A DNA stretch of 64,000 bases from Methanocaldococcus lauensis (GTDB taxonomy: Archaea > AGJL01 > Methanococci > Methanococcales > Methanocaldococcaceae), in contig NZ_LR792632.1 in assembly GCF_902827225.1 (NCBI RefSeq), forward strand, positions 515,030-579,029. The letters are read 5' to 3'. Below are positions 18,105 through 25,732 of the stretch, in pieces. How positions within the stretch are numbered: the first letter of the stretch is position 1; every line of letters begins with the position of its first letter. The notes under the pieces are model-generated. The model saw only the letters and a list, made by a program, of their open reading frames with translations, did not search any database and had not been told where the DNA came from. Both the position numbers and the translations under genes were made by a program.

Positions 18105-18126
18105 CACCCATTCACGTGAATGGGTG
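18105..18126. repeat. Perfect 22-bp palindrome (ACCCATTCACGTGAATGGGT core)
   Basis: The longest of three copies of the CACGTG-centred palindrome. Every base pairs with its mirror. Such a site would bind a symmetric dimer, most simply the winged-helix protein at 17343. Confidence 0.85.
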
Positions 18127-18246
18127 CATTTACATAATAAGGAAAACTTGAATGGTGTTGTGTGATATGGTCCTATGGGCCTAATGAGTTGAGTGTCCAA
18201 AAATTAGTAACCTTTGATTACCTTAAAAATCAAAATAGTAGTTAAT

Positions 18247-18354
18247 TTAAAAAAAGAGTTCTAATAAATATTTTAAAACAACAATTACAATTGGAGGGAT
18301 AACGATATATTTAACCAATAAGTGGAATGTTATCTCTTTTACTGCGATTTTCAT
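18247..18354 (-). CDS. Possible 35-residue membrane protein
   Basis: The reading frame from the ATG at 18354 encodes a short basic N-terminus followed by a hydrophobic span (YIVIPPIVIVVLKYLLELFF). It overlaps the end of the 109-residue gene in another frame. The frame is open further upstream to 18519. No good ribosome site is seen, so the gene is uncertain; small one-TM proteins are frequent in this element, which gives some support. Confidence 0.3.
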   Translation of the reverse strand: MKIAVKEITFHLLVKYIVIPPIVIVVLKYLLELFF

Positions 18355-18640
18355 TAATTTTTTCAATATCTCTTTTTTCTTCGTATCTCTTATCTTCAAC
18401 ACTGCTATTATCTTTAATAGCATGCTTAGTTTGATAATTTCGTAGGTAGTTTTGTGTATGCTTCTTTGCATCTTGGAGTATAAGAAAAAACTCATTAGGA
18501 TATATTGAGAAGTATGCAATAACTAATGATAAGGTAATAAATGCCAATAGAAAAATCTGATTTATGACTAATAAAAAGAATGAATTTAATATAAATACAA
18601 CGAACATATATAGGAAGATTTTCTTTTTTTCAGTTTCCAT
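18311..18640 (-). CDS. Two-TM membrane protein of the element
   Basis: The 109-residue protein starts METEKKKIFLYMFVVF. It has two hydrophobic spans (about 8-26 and 28-48), then a highly charged cytoplasmic-type tail rich in Lys, Asn, Glu and Arg. The ATG at 18640 follows AGGTGAAACT, an excellent site. It is downstream of another membrane protein and the packaging ATPase on the same strand. A role in the virion membrane or its assembly is possible. No family is recognised. Confidence 0.65.
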   Translation of the reverse strand: METEKKKIFLYMFVVFILNSFFLLVINQIFLLAFITLSLVIAYFSIYPNEFFLILQDAKKHTQNYLRNYQTKHAIKDNSSVEDKRYEEKRDIEKINENRSKRDNIPLIG

Positions 18641-18648
18641 AGTTTCAC

Positions 18649-19098
18649 CTAAATTGTAAATGTATTAGAGATGGAATTACCAGCTACATATTCAGTTCCA
18701 CTAAACCACCAACCTAAAATAAATAGAAGTAAGACTATTCCAAAGAAAATTAGCATAACAATTATATTTTGTATAATCACTATTAATATCGCAGTAGTCC
18801 AATTAACTCTAAAGTAATCTTTTATAGTTTTAATGAACTTATAAAGTCCAACGATATACACTATAATAACAAAAGGCAAATAAAATGAAGTTAAAGAAAG
18901 AAATATGAGGATGAAAACACCTGGTATAAAAATAATTAAAATATAGAATATTGATATACCTAATGCCCAAATTAACGCAAATATCGCTTCAAGAAATGAA
19001 ATATCTATTTCGAATATTCTACAACTTATTTTTAATCCAAATGCATTTATTATTATAATTATTATAAGACCTAATATCAATAAACCAATGTCTATCAT
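18649..19098 (-). CDS. Multi-TM membrane protein of the element
   Basis: The 149-residue protein is almost wholly hydrophobic, with four or five predicted spans (about 2-22, 35-58, 59-85, 108-131), and ends with WWFSGTEYVAGNSISNTFTI. The start at 19098 has GGAGTAAT upstream. It lies directly after the ATPase gene with a one-base gap, so the two are probably cotranslated. A membrane anchor or channel for packaging, or a lysis role, is conceivable; nothing in the sequence decides. Confidence 0.65.
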   Translation of the reverse strand: MIDIGLLILGLIIIIIINAFGLKISCRIFEIDISFLEAIFALIWALGISIFYILIIFIPGVFILIFLSLTSFYLPFVIIVYIVGLYKFIKTIKDYFRVNWTTAILIVIIQNIIVMLIFFGIVLLLFILGWWFSGTEYVAGNSISNTFTI

Positions 19099-19099
19099 A

Positions 19100-19699
19100 T
19101 TACTCCACCAACTTTGCAGTTAGTCCATTTATATAGATATAGGCGTGGTCATTTTTAGACATTTTTAATTTCTCTGTTAATTCTTTATTTATTTTTCTGT
19201 ATCTATCCCAATCTACATCTTCGGCACATTTGAATAATACTTTTATTTGACAATTCCCCGTAATTGTTTTATCTATTAATGCTATTCTTTGAGTGATTAC
19301 AACGAGTTTTAACCCTCTTTTTCTACCTCTTGTTATCAACTCCAACAACCCTGGTAATAATCTATGTTGCTCACCACCACAAAATCTTGCCTCATCAATG
19401 GCAATGATGCAACCCCTAACATTATCGAATATTTTTTGGTATAGTTTATCCAACTGGTCTAAGTAATTGCTATCACGAAGATTGGGAACATACCTTACAG
19501 CAGTTTTAGTTTTCAAATCCTTCAATATACTTTTGAGATTAGTTTTTGGAATTCTATCGTATTCATTTTCTGGGTCAATTATAACCACTCTTATCCCTTT
19601 CTTAAGTGCAGGATTTAAGATATTTCTTTTAAAGTATTCAGATTTTCCCGTTCCAGATGCTCCTGTTATTAATACATGCTTAATATTTGCTCCTGTCAT
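19100..19699 (-). CDS. A32/HerA-FtsK-type DNA packaging ATPase
   Basis: The 199-residue P-loop ATPase has Walker A GASGTGKSEY at residues 13-22, DPENEYDRIP at about 42-51, Walker B GCIIAIDEARF with Asp102-Glu103, and the sensor LVVITQR near residue 140. Length and motif order match the genome-packaging ATPases of the PRD1-adenovirus lineage, such as STIV B204. Cellular HerA is far longer (see 43915). In such viruses it pumps DNA into a membrane-containing capsid. The ATG at 19699 follows GAGGGGAT. This is the main evidence that the element is viral. Confidence 0.85.
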   Translation of the reverse strand: MTGANIKHVLITGASGTGKSEYFKRNILNPALKKGIRVVIIDPENEYDRIPKTNLKSILKDLKTKTAVRYVPNLRDSNYLDQLDKLYQKIFDNVRGCIIAIDEARFCGGEQHRLLPGLLELITRGRKRGLKLVVITQRIALIDKTITGNCQIKVLFKCAEDVDWDRYRKINKELTEKLKMSKNDHAYIYINGLTAKLVE

Positions 19700-19705
19700 A
19701 TCCCC

Positions 19706-19951
19706 TCACTCTTCTATTTTTTCGAGAATATCCTTAAACTTCTCTTTTTTCACATAAGATATGACTGTAATATACTCTGATTTTTCAATTGCATCTAAAA
19801 AGAAATCAAACAATTTAGCATTTGTGAATCCTAACACAGTTTTAGCTAATTTTATGATGTCTTTATTTTCCTCAATCTCCTTTTTAATATCCAATTCAAT
19901 GGTTTTTAATTCTTTTTTAGTTTCAATGTCAATAATTTTTATCTTCATCAT
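19706..19951 (-). CDS. Hypothetical 81-residue protein upstream of the ATPase
   Basis: It starts MMKIKIIDIETKKELKTIEL. A short beta hairpin is followed by helices rich in Lys, Glu and Ile. No motif is recognised. GGAGGTGTGGTAAT lies before two consecutive ATG codons, so either may start. It is spaced seven bases from the ATPase and two from the preceding gene, in one operon. Confidence 0.6.
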   Translation of the reverse strand: MMKIKIIDIETKKELKTIELDIKKEIEENKDIIKLAKTVLGFTNAKLFDFFLDAIEKSEYITVISYVKKEKFKDILEKIEE

Positions 19952-19952
19952 A

Positions 19953-20591
19953 TTACCACACCTCCGAATATGCCCCGTTTGTTGTTATTTTAGATTCATT
20001 AACTTCAATCTTATTTGTTTTATTTACTTCATTATTGTTTTTTTGCGATTTTTTTTCGATTTTTGTCTCCTTTTTCTCACTTTTTCCTTTTTTCTCCATA
20101 TCGTTTAATATGCCCTCAAATTCTAATGTTAAAATAACCAATTGAATGACAAAACTAATGTCATTAAATTTTTGAAGTTTTTTATACAGTTCTACATTTC
20201 TTGCGATAGATTTTTCCATATTTATACAGATTTTTTTAATCAACTCTTTTCTTTCATTCACGAAATCCATTACAACCTTTTGCTTGTTCTCTATCCCCTT
20301 GTGTCTCATTGCCATAATGAAAAGCATAACTAAAATTAAACTCTCCAATAAGTCCATTATCTTTGTAGTTTCTTCTGTAATCTCTTTTTCAGATGTCTCA
20401 GAAGATTCATCTTTTTTTTCATTTTCATTAAGGATTTCAAAATTCTTTAAATCCTCTTCAATTATTGATTTTTCTATATCCTCTACATTTGATTGATTTT
20501 CTTCGTTAATTTCTTCTTTATTTTCAGTATTATCTTCATTTTTAGTAAAATCATTTGCATTAGGAGAACTATTTTCAACTATTTCAATCAT
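19953..20591 (-). CDS. Acidic/basic two-faced protein with a central hydrophobic segment
   Basis: The 212-residue protein has an N-terminal Glu/Asn/Asp-rich low-complexity region (about 5-75), a hydrophobic segment IMDLLESLILVMLFIMAM near 78-95, a helical middle, and a Lys/Asn-rich C-terminus (about 165-200). Charge polarity around a membrane span suggests a virion membrane protein that contacts both capsid and DNA, but no family is recognised. The ATG at 20591 follows GTGGTAAGT. It heads the minus-strand operon that includes the ATPase. Confidence 0.6.
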   Translation of the reverse strand: MIEIVENSSPNANDFTKNEDNTENKEEINEENQSNVEDIEKSIIEEDLKNFEILNENEKKDESSETSEKEITEETTKIMDLLESLILVMLFIMAMRHKGIENKQKVVMDFVNERKELIKKICINMEKSIARNVELYKKLQKFNDISFVIQLVILTLEFEGILNDMEKKGKSEKKETKIEKKSQKNNNEVNKTNKIEVNESKITTNGAYSEVW

Positions 20592-20669
20592 ACTTACCAC
20601 ATTGGACAGCTTTTACATAAAATCAATATCAATCCAAAACTATTTGATGTTAATCATTTTCAGACCTCT

Positions 20670-20709
20670 CAGAAATTTTAGAAAATTACTGAATTTCCAA
20701 AAATTTCTG
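20670..20709. promoter_or_regulatory. Inverted repeat between the divergent structural operons
   Basis: CAGAAATTTT at 20670-20679 is mirrored by AAAATTTCTG at 20700-20709 with a 20-base spacer, within the 226-base divergent intergenic region. Its position suits an operator controlling both late operons. AT-rich DNA makes chance symmetry fairly likely. Confidence 0.35.
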
Positions 20710-20817
20710 ATATGTTCGAAAATTTAACAATTTCATAAAAAAATAACCGTTAAAAAGTGAAAAATCGATGTATTAATATGTAAATCTCTAATTTATTAAA
20801 AGTCAGGGGTGTATAAT

Positions 20818-21097
20818 ATGGCAGATGCGGTTGTAGGAATTGATGTTGGAGTATTGCTCTTTTTATTGTTGTTAGGAGGTAGTATTTTGGGATTTGTAGC
20901 ATATTCAAAATTTAATCAATACCTGTTTGGCAAGCATATTAAGAATGAGATAAGAGGAGAATTATTAGATAAAGAACAAACAAAAGAAATCAGAAGATTA
21001 GAAAGAGAAATTGATAAAATTCAAACAAAGTAATCAAGAATTAAGAGAAAGAATTGCATATCTCGAAGGAGTTATTGAAATGCTTAAAACGAAATAA
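20818..21097 (+). CDS. One-TM coiled-coil protein, probably frameshifted
   Basis: Frame 1 runs from the ATG at 20818 (GGGGTG before it) to the stop at 21031-21033 and encodes 71 residues: a hydrophobic span at about 10-32 (GVLLFLLLLGGSILGFVAYS), then a charged coiled coil. One base out of phase, the heptads continue as SNQELRERIAYLEGVIEMLK to a stop at 21095-21097. Deleting one base near 21023-21030 would fuse both into one about 92-residue protein. This may be a mutation, a sequencing error, or programmed +1 slippage. It is first in the plus-strand structural block. Confidence 0.6.
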
Positions 21098-21187
21098 TCC
21101 TACATATTTACAACTCCTTCATAGATAACTTCATTCATATTTAAACACCTTTTTTGGTATTTTTTATCATTCTTTTAGGGTGGAAAT

Positions 21188-21310
21188 ATGAAAGTTATGG
21201 GAGTAGATGTAAAAAAAGCGGTTGTTTCAGCGGTTATATTTTTTGCAGTATTTGTTGCATTGAGTGCAGTAATCAAGGCAGTGCTTCCAGGAGACCAAGA
21301 TTTAATGTAA
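21188..21310 (+). CDS. Small one-TM protein (40 residues)
   Basis: ATG at 21188 behind AGGGTGGAAAT. It begins MKVMGVDVKKAVVSAVIFFA and has one hydrophobic span (about 11-32), then a short polar end. It ends eleven bases before the capsid candidate on the same strand. Small one-TM proteins of this kind are typical of virion membranes. No homologue is recognised. Confidence 0.7.
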   Translation: MKVMGVDVKKAVVSAVIFFAVFVALSAVIKAVLPGDQDLM

Positions 21311-21320
21311 TGGTGATATA

Positions 21321-22175
21321 ATGGTTGGAGTTATAGAAAAAATACTCAGTTCAACAATAAAAACAGTTGATGCGAAAGAAAAAATCCAAATTGGTTTAAA
21401 AGAGAGTTATATTTACAATGCATTTTACTTTAATGTAGATTTTGATGATAGCGAGAATATCACTGCAGATGTTTTAAATAGTGTAGATGTTGGCATATAC
21501 GCAGGGACAAAGGACAAATCATTTTTCTTAGGGACATTACTCGATATTGCTATACTCTCCTATGTCCAAAATGGTAGGAATATAATTGATGTTGCTAACA
21601 AGAAAATCAAATCCTTATTAACTTATGATTATGACAACGATACCGTAAATACTGCAATATTCCCATATTTATTGCCAGATTGCACAATTGAAATAAATAA
21701 CAAATTAAATGACCAGATTGGTGTAAAAATAGGATATTTAGGGTTTGATACGACTGACTATATTCAATACATAAAGGCACAGTATGGAGGAAAATTAACA
21801 GAGGAGCAAATAAAGGCACAATTGAACGCATCAATAAATAAAAGGATATTCACAGGGAGAGGAGAAACACTTACAGCATCAGAGCAGACATTCACAGTAT
21901 CAAAAGCATCTGGTTGGTATGATAGAATTATCGTCTATACAATAAATGGAAATATCAATGAGTTAGAACTGCAAGCATTACAAACAGTTGTTGAGAAGAA
22001 TGATATGGAAACATTATCTGATATAGCATTTTTAAGAAACGATAGGGACCCTACTAAACTTATTGCTAAGCAAATAGCAATAATTGAAAACATTCCCGCA
22101 AATTACAATTTGAATTTAACTGTTAGTGGAGATAGCGGAACTAAATTTAGGATATTGACAGAGAGAGTAGTTTAA
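21321..22175 (+). CDS. Candidate major capsid protein
   Basis: The 284-residue protein has predominantly beta-strand-like alternation (ESYIYNAFYFNVDF, DCTIEINNKLNDQIGVKIGYLGF, TFTVSKASGWYDRIIVYTI, ANYNLNLTVSGDSGTKFRILTERVV), few Lys clusters, and no catalytic motif. It is the largest beta-rich gene product beside the small membrane proteins. Size and position are compatible with a double-jelly-roll capsid protein as found with A32-type ATPases. I see no diagnostic motif, so the assignment rests on context. The ATG at 21321 follows GGTGATATA. Confidence 0.55.
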   Translation: MVGVIEKILSSTIKTVDAKEKIQIGLKESYIYNAFYFNVDFDDSENITADVLNSVDVGIYAGTKDKSFFLGTLLDIAILSYVQNGRNIIDVANKKIKSLLTYDYDNDTVNTAIFPYLLPDCTIEINNKLNDQIGVKIGYLGFDTTDYIQYIKAQYGGKLTEEQIKAQLNASINKRIFTGRGETLTASEQTFTVSKASGWYDRIIVYTINGNINELELQALQTVVEKNDMETLSDIAFLRNDRDPTKLIAKQIAIIENIPANYNLNLTVSGDSGTKFRILTERVV

Positions 22176-22198
22176 ATTAACTTTTTTAAGGGATTATT

Positions 22199-22429
22199 AT
22201 GATTTTTCCCAGGAGAATTATTAGCAATACAAGAGAGTTTATTATCAAAAATCCAAGAACTGCTACAGCAGTAGCAGGTATTGGTGGTTTTGGAATTGGA
22301 TGGATTGGTGCAAACACTAAGAGGGATATTGAAGATACCTTACAACCTAATAAAAAGAAATCATTATCGAGTTTAATTTTAGTTTTAATTCTGATTTTGG
22401 GGATTATTTACTTCCTAAAAAAACAGTGA
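22199..22429 (+). CDS. Small basic two-hydrophobic-segment protein
   Basis: The 76-residue protein starts MIFPRRIISNTREFIIKNPR. A basic N-terminus leads to an Ala/Gly-rich segment (ATAVAGIGGFGIGWIGA, about 22-38) and a C-terminal span SLILVLILILGIIYFL followed by KKQ. It resembles small virion or membrane-fusion peptides in layout. The site AAGGGATTATT precedes the ATG, and the next gene begins nine bases later. Confidence 0.65.
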   Translation: MIFPRRIISNTREFIIKNPRTATAVAGIGGFGIGWIGANTKRDIEDTLQPNKKKSLSSLILVLILILGIIYFLKKQ

Positions 22430-22438
22430 AGGGGTAAT

Positions 22439-23380
22439 ATGATATTAAGTATGTTGAGAAGATTACCCAAACCAAAATTCAGACCAAGACCGCACATTAT
22501 AAGACCGCCGAGACCTAAACTTCCACATATTCTCCATATTCCCCATCCAAAGATAACAATAAGACCGCATATAAGACCACATATTGTAAGACCACCCATA
22601 AGAACTCCTAAAATACACTTTCCTAAACCAATAGTAAGGAAAATTCCTCGTCCTCATATTATTAATATCAGACGACCTAAATTTCCAACAATACACGAAA
22701 TAAGAAGTCCTGAAATTCATATCCCTAAACCTAAAATCCCAAGAATTAAGGAGATAAAGATACCTAAACCAAATATCAAACTAAGAAGAAATAATATTTT
22801 AAAAAATGAACCCAAAACTTCCGTCTGGGATAAAGCAAATGCTATAATTGGTGGTCTCGGAGTTGCTACAACAGCGGCAGAATTGTATATGATGTCAAAG
22901 TGGATGAACTCTGGAAATACTAATAATTATGGCGGTTCTCCAGAGGATTACTTAGGTTATGATATGGGTAGTGACTATGGAGACTATGGTTATGGAGATA
23001 TGGGATATGGTGGAGGAGAGTATGGAGATGTGGGTTATGATGGCGGATATAGTGATATAGGGTATGGAAGTGGAGGAGGTTATCTTGATAGTTTGGGAGA
23101 CACTTTAGGTAGTGCGGCATCTGACTATCTTCCAGACAGTATGTTAGATCCCTCCGAAGATATAGAAGATGGAACACTTACTCCAACTGATGACGGTGGT
23201 TATGTAGATGATAATGGAAATTACTATGTTCCAGATCCTGAAACAGGAGAACTTATAAATCCAGAGACAGGAGAGCCATACATTCCTAAAAAAACTAAAT
23301 ATGCACTTATTGGTATTTTATTAATTTTACTATTGGCAGTTGGATTATGGATATACAAGAAGAAAAAGAAAAAGGGATAA
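22439..23380 (+). CDS. Pro/His/Arg-rich, Gly/Tyr-rich membrane-anchored protein
   Basis: The 313-residue protein has three strikingly different parts. Residues about 6-120 are a basic tract of short Pro-Arg/Lys-Pro-His repeats that should form an extended polyproline-like arm. Residues about 128-155 are hydrophobic and Ala/Gly-rich (NAIIGGLGVATTAAEL). Residues about 160-290 are acidic, rich in Gly, Tyr, Asp and Ser, with a PDPETGELINPETGEPYIP repeat. A last TM span and a KKKKKK tail close the chain. It looks like a tape, spike or DNA-contacting vertex protein. The ATG at 22439 follows AGGGGT. Confidence 0.75.
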   Translation: MILSMLRRLPKPKFRPRPHIIRPPRPKLPHILHIPHPKITIRPHIRPHIVRPPIRTPKIHFPKPIVRKIPRPHIINIRRPKFPTIHEIRSPEIHIPKPKIPRIKEIKIPKPNIKLRRNNILKNEPKTSVWDKANAIIGGLGVATTAAELYMMSKWMNSGNTNNYGGSPEDYLGYDMGSDYGDYGYGDMGYGGGEYGDVGYDGGYSDIGYGSGGGYLDSLGDTLGSAASDYLPDSMLDPSEDIEDGTLTPTDDGGYVDDNGNYYVPDPETGELINPETGEPYIPKKTKYALIGILLILLLAVGLWIYKKKKKKG

Positions 23381-23381
23381 C

Positions 23382-23534
23382 ATGTATGTTCTAACAGGAT
23401 ATATTGAAGAAGAGCAACAACCTATGCTGTTAATGAAAAAGGAAACCAACCCAAGTCAAAAATCCTATCTCCTTATTATAATAATTTTATTGCTGGTGTT
23501 GTGTTATGGGCTTTATAAACGCAATAATAAGTGA
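23382..23534 (+). CDS. Small one-TM protein (50 residues)
   Basis: It begins MYVLTGYIEEEQQPMLLMKK, is acidic and polar first, then has the span SYLLIIIILLLVLCYGLY and a basic RNNK end. The ATG at 23382 follows AAAGGGATAAC. An upstream in-frame ATG at 23340 lies inside the previous gene. Its end overlaps the next gene by 29 bases. Confidence 0.65.
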   Translation: MYVLTGYIEEEQQPMLLMKKETNPSQKSYLLIIIILLLVLCYGLYKRNNK

Positions 23535-23844
23535 TGCGAGCAACATTAGCTATATAACGGATGTCATAACTGCATCGGGAAAAAAAGTGCATAACATAAA
23601 CAACCAATTTAAAATATTAGGGGTAGTTTTTTCAGGTTTTCAATCTGAAAATCCTGTTGTTGTTAGTGTAAAACCAGATGATTATGATTTTTTAAATTTA
23701 TACGTGTTTAAAGGAGTATCAGGAGCTACAAATTTAAAAAGTCCAACATTCAATCAAAAGATAATAGTTGAAACTGCTGGGACAGTAGAAGCACCAATTT
23801 ACTATACAATAATATATGAATTGGTGGATAGGGACCAGTTATGA
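23506..23844 (+). CDS. Beta-rich 112-residue protein, possible penton/minor capsid
   Basis: It starts MGFINAIISDASNISYITDV and then has strand-like segments (FKILGVVFSGF, NPVVVSVKPDDYDF, LYVFKGVSGA, NQKIIVETAGTVEAPIYYTIIYELV). The size and strand count would fit a single jelly roll such as a penton base, but no motif proves it. Its TGA overlaps the ATG of the next gene. The ribosome site is weak and lies inside the preceding gene. Confidence 0.55.
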   Translation: MGFINAIISDASNISYITDVITASGKKVHNINNQFKILGVVFSGFQSENPVVVSVKPDDYDFLNLYVFKGVSGATNLKSPTFNQKIIVETAGTVEAPIYYTIIYELVDRDQL

Positions 23845-25265
23845 AAACATTTACTATAACCAATGTAGGTGATGAAATTATAGATAATACCGATTCAGAT
23901 TTAGATTTTGATTATGACTATCTTTTTGATTTCGATAATCTTCCTGATATTATTGATTATTATTTAGACGATATTTATGACATTCCAAATCCAGAAGATT
24001 TCCCTGATTTACCAAACTTTAATGTTTATACAGGTTATCTCTATTTTAACTTAACAATTGAAACATTTGGATATGGATTATGGAGAGGTTCAACTCTTTG
24101 TACAGTTCCTAATTATATTATGGTATTCCCAGCTGCTTGGAAAATGAATAATGGTTTAACATATTGGGGAACTGATATTCAGCCAAACTTTGCAAATGTT
24201 ACAAATAGTTGGATTGGTTTTTTTGGTTCTACAAATCGAGATTTATTAGCTGAATGGGGGTATTATGATGCACAATACATTCATATACTAAGAGATTGTG
24301 CGTTGGAATGGATGAACATGATGAAAAAATTTGGGGATGAATGGGCAGAACATTTATTTGATGACCCAAAAACCCTAAATGTTGCAAGGATGATAGAATA
24401 CGCAAGGAAATTATTAAACACTTTATCTAATATGTCAGCAAAAGATATGCTTAATTTACTAAAACAAAAAATAGGAGAGGCATATGACTACATAAAAAAT
24501 CATAAAAAAACTTTAATTGGTTTAGCAATAGCATACGCAGTTGAGGAAACATCTGGGTATATATTAGGTTTATTAGGATTACCTGAAGCGTTAATTTTTG
24601 TTGCTGTATTAATAATAGCTTCTACATTTCCAGGAGAAAAACTTGTAGATAGATGGGATGAATGGAAAAAGAAACATGGAGATAGTTTGTATAGTATGGC
24701 ACAGTTTGTTGCACATTATGTTAATCCATGGAATAAAGAAAATCTCTGGAGAGATTGGTGGGATAATGTCATAAGTGGTATATCTTCATTAGTAGATTGG
24801 TTAAAGAATGCTTTGGGATTAAATCCAGATAATATGTCTTGGGAGGATTTGTATAACGAATTGTCAAAGTATGCATATAATTCCATAGTATGTGAGGATG
24901 TAAATGAAATAGCATTTATGGTTAGGGACTGCTCTTATAGAGTGACATCATACGATGGTTGGTTATTTCCTAAATACCATATTTATAGTGCCTATAATTT
25001 TAAAGACCCAAAATATGAATTAAGACGGTTAATTCCTATTAATGGTGGGGAGGATTATTTACTTTTACCATTAGATTTTGATGTTGATAAACTGTTTAAC
25101 CAGCCATTTACTGATTTAATAGTTTTAAAAACTTGGGAAAATGATTCCAATCTATTAACTGAGGTTATCTTAAATAATGATAATGTTACGCTCTATATTT
25201 GTTCGACATTTCCATCCTATATCCAGATGCAACTATATGGTATCCCAAAAATCAAACTGGGTTGA
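23841..25265 (+). CDS. Large 474-residue virion-associated candidate
   Basis: The N-terminus is highly acidic and Tyr/Asp-rich (residues about 8-60, DLDFDYDYLFDFDNLPD). It is followed by a Trp/Gly-rich region, helices, one long hydrophobic segment (about 224-255, YILGLLGLPEALIFVAVLIIA), a Trp-rich stretch near 290-320, and a beta-rich C-terminus. It is the longest gene of the structural block and coupled (ATGA) to the 112-residue gene. A turret, spike or cell-lysis role is possible. No family is recognised. Confidence 0.6.
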   Translation: MKTFTITNVGDEIIDNTDSDLDFDYDYLFDFDNLPDIIDYYLDDIYDIPNPEDFPDLPNFNVYTGYLYFNLTIETFGYGLWRGSTLCTVPNYIMVFPAAWKMNNGLTYWGTDIQPNFANVTNSWIGFFGSTNRDLLAEWGYYDAQYIHILRDCALEWMNMMKKFGDEWAEHLFDDPKTLNVARMIEYARKLLNTLSNMSAKDMLNLLKQKIGEAYDYIKNHKKTLIGLAIAYAVEETSGYILGLLGLPEALIFVAVLIIASTFPGEKLVDRWDEWKKKHGDSLYSMAQFVAHYVNPWNKENLWRDWWDNVISGISSLVDWLKNALGLNPDNMSWEDLYNELSKYAYNSIVCEDVNEIAFMVRDCSYRVTSYDGWLFPKYHIYSAYNFKDPKYELRRLIPINGGEDYLLLPLDFDVDKLFNQPFTDLIVLKTWENDSNLLTEVILNNDNVTLYICSTFPSYIQMQLYGIPKIKLG

Positions 25266-25269
25266 AATA

Positions 25270-25728
25270 ATGAAAAAATACTATTTCCATATCGAACTAT
25301 GTAATTACTACATGATGAGATTTAAAAAGAGGGAAAATTTCTACTATCATCTTAAAAATTTTATAAAAGAGGATGTTAGAGAGTTTAACACAAAACCACC
25401 AAAAAACATAGATGCAATATGCAATTACGGTTGGAAAGTTTATTCTTCTTTAAGTGAGGATGAAAAAAGGAATTTCATTTATGCATTATTTACAATGTCT
25501 CATAAAATTCTTGAAGCTTTCCGAAATATGCGTCTTGTTGAAGTTAAAAAAATACTAACTACTGTCAAAGTTAATGAGGAGATTTTCAAAAATAATTACT
25601 TAGTATTTGATAGTGATAATTTTAGATTTCTTATTTATGACCGTGATGACAAACAAATAGGGGATATTTCATCAAAAGATGAAGTTTTAGAATTGTGCAA
25701 ATACTTTAGAATTCCTATAAATGCGTGA
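25270..25728 (+). CDS. Hypothetical 152-residue protein
   Basis: It begins MKKYYFHIELCNYYMMRFKK, is mainly helical with many aromatic and basic residues, then has a beta end (YLVFDSDNFRFLIYDRDDKQIG). The ATG at 25270 follows TTGAAATA right after the previous stop. An open extension upstream runs inside the previous gene and is rejected. No motif is recognised. Confidence 0.65.
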   Translation: MKKYYFHIELCNYYMMRFKKRENFYYHLKNFIKEDVREFNTKPPKNIDAICNYGWKVYSSLSEDEKRNFIYALFTMSHKILEAFRNMRLVEVKKILTTVKVNEEIFKNNYLVFDSDNFRFLIYDRDDKQIGDISSKDEVLELCKYFRIPINA

Positions 25729-25732
25729 GATT

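Larger units (their letters stand above)
17733..18246. promoter_or_regulatory. Non-coding palindrome array: candidate origin or operator region of the element
   Basis: The stretch has no supported gene and is dense in symmetric sequence. TTCACGTGAA occurs at 17815-17828 (extended CATTCACGTGAATG), 17909-17918, and within a perfect 22-bp palindrome at 18105-18126. GTGAAT or ATTCAC half-sites occur eleven times or more between 17816 and 18121 (for example 17840, 17900, 18024, 18032, 18072, 18096). A second inverted repeat, AATTGTCGTA/TACGACAATT with a 6-base spacer, lies at 17956-17981. The array lies between the winged-helix gene and the minus-strand membrane-protein block. Iterons next to a replication operon suggest an origin. 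Confidence 0.6.

Noticed and set aside
17817-18126. Possible CRISPR array
   Set aside because: The repeats are short palindromes with irregular spacing; no 25-37-bp repeats with unique spacers and no cas genes.
18390-18519. Upstream part of the 90-residue minus-strand frame
   Set aside because: It lies fully inside the 109-residue membrane gene, which has an excellent ribosome site; only the last 35 residues are kept as a weak candidate.
22463-22720. Minus-strand 85-residue frame inside the Pro-rich gene
   Set aside because: It is the shadow of the repeated codons of the plus-strand gene and lacks a start site.
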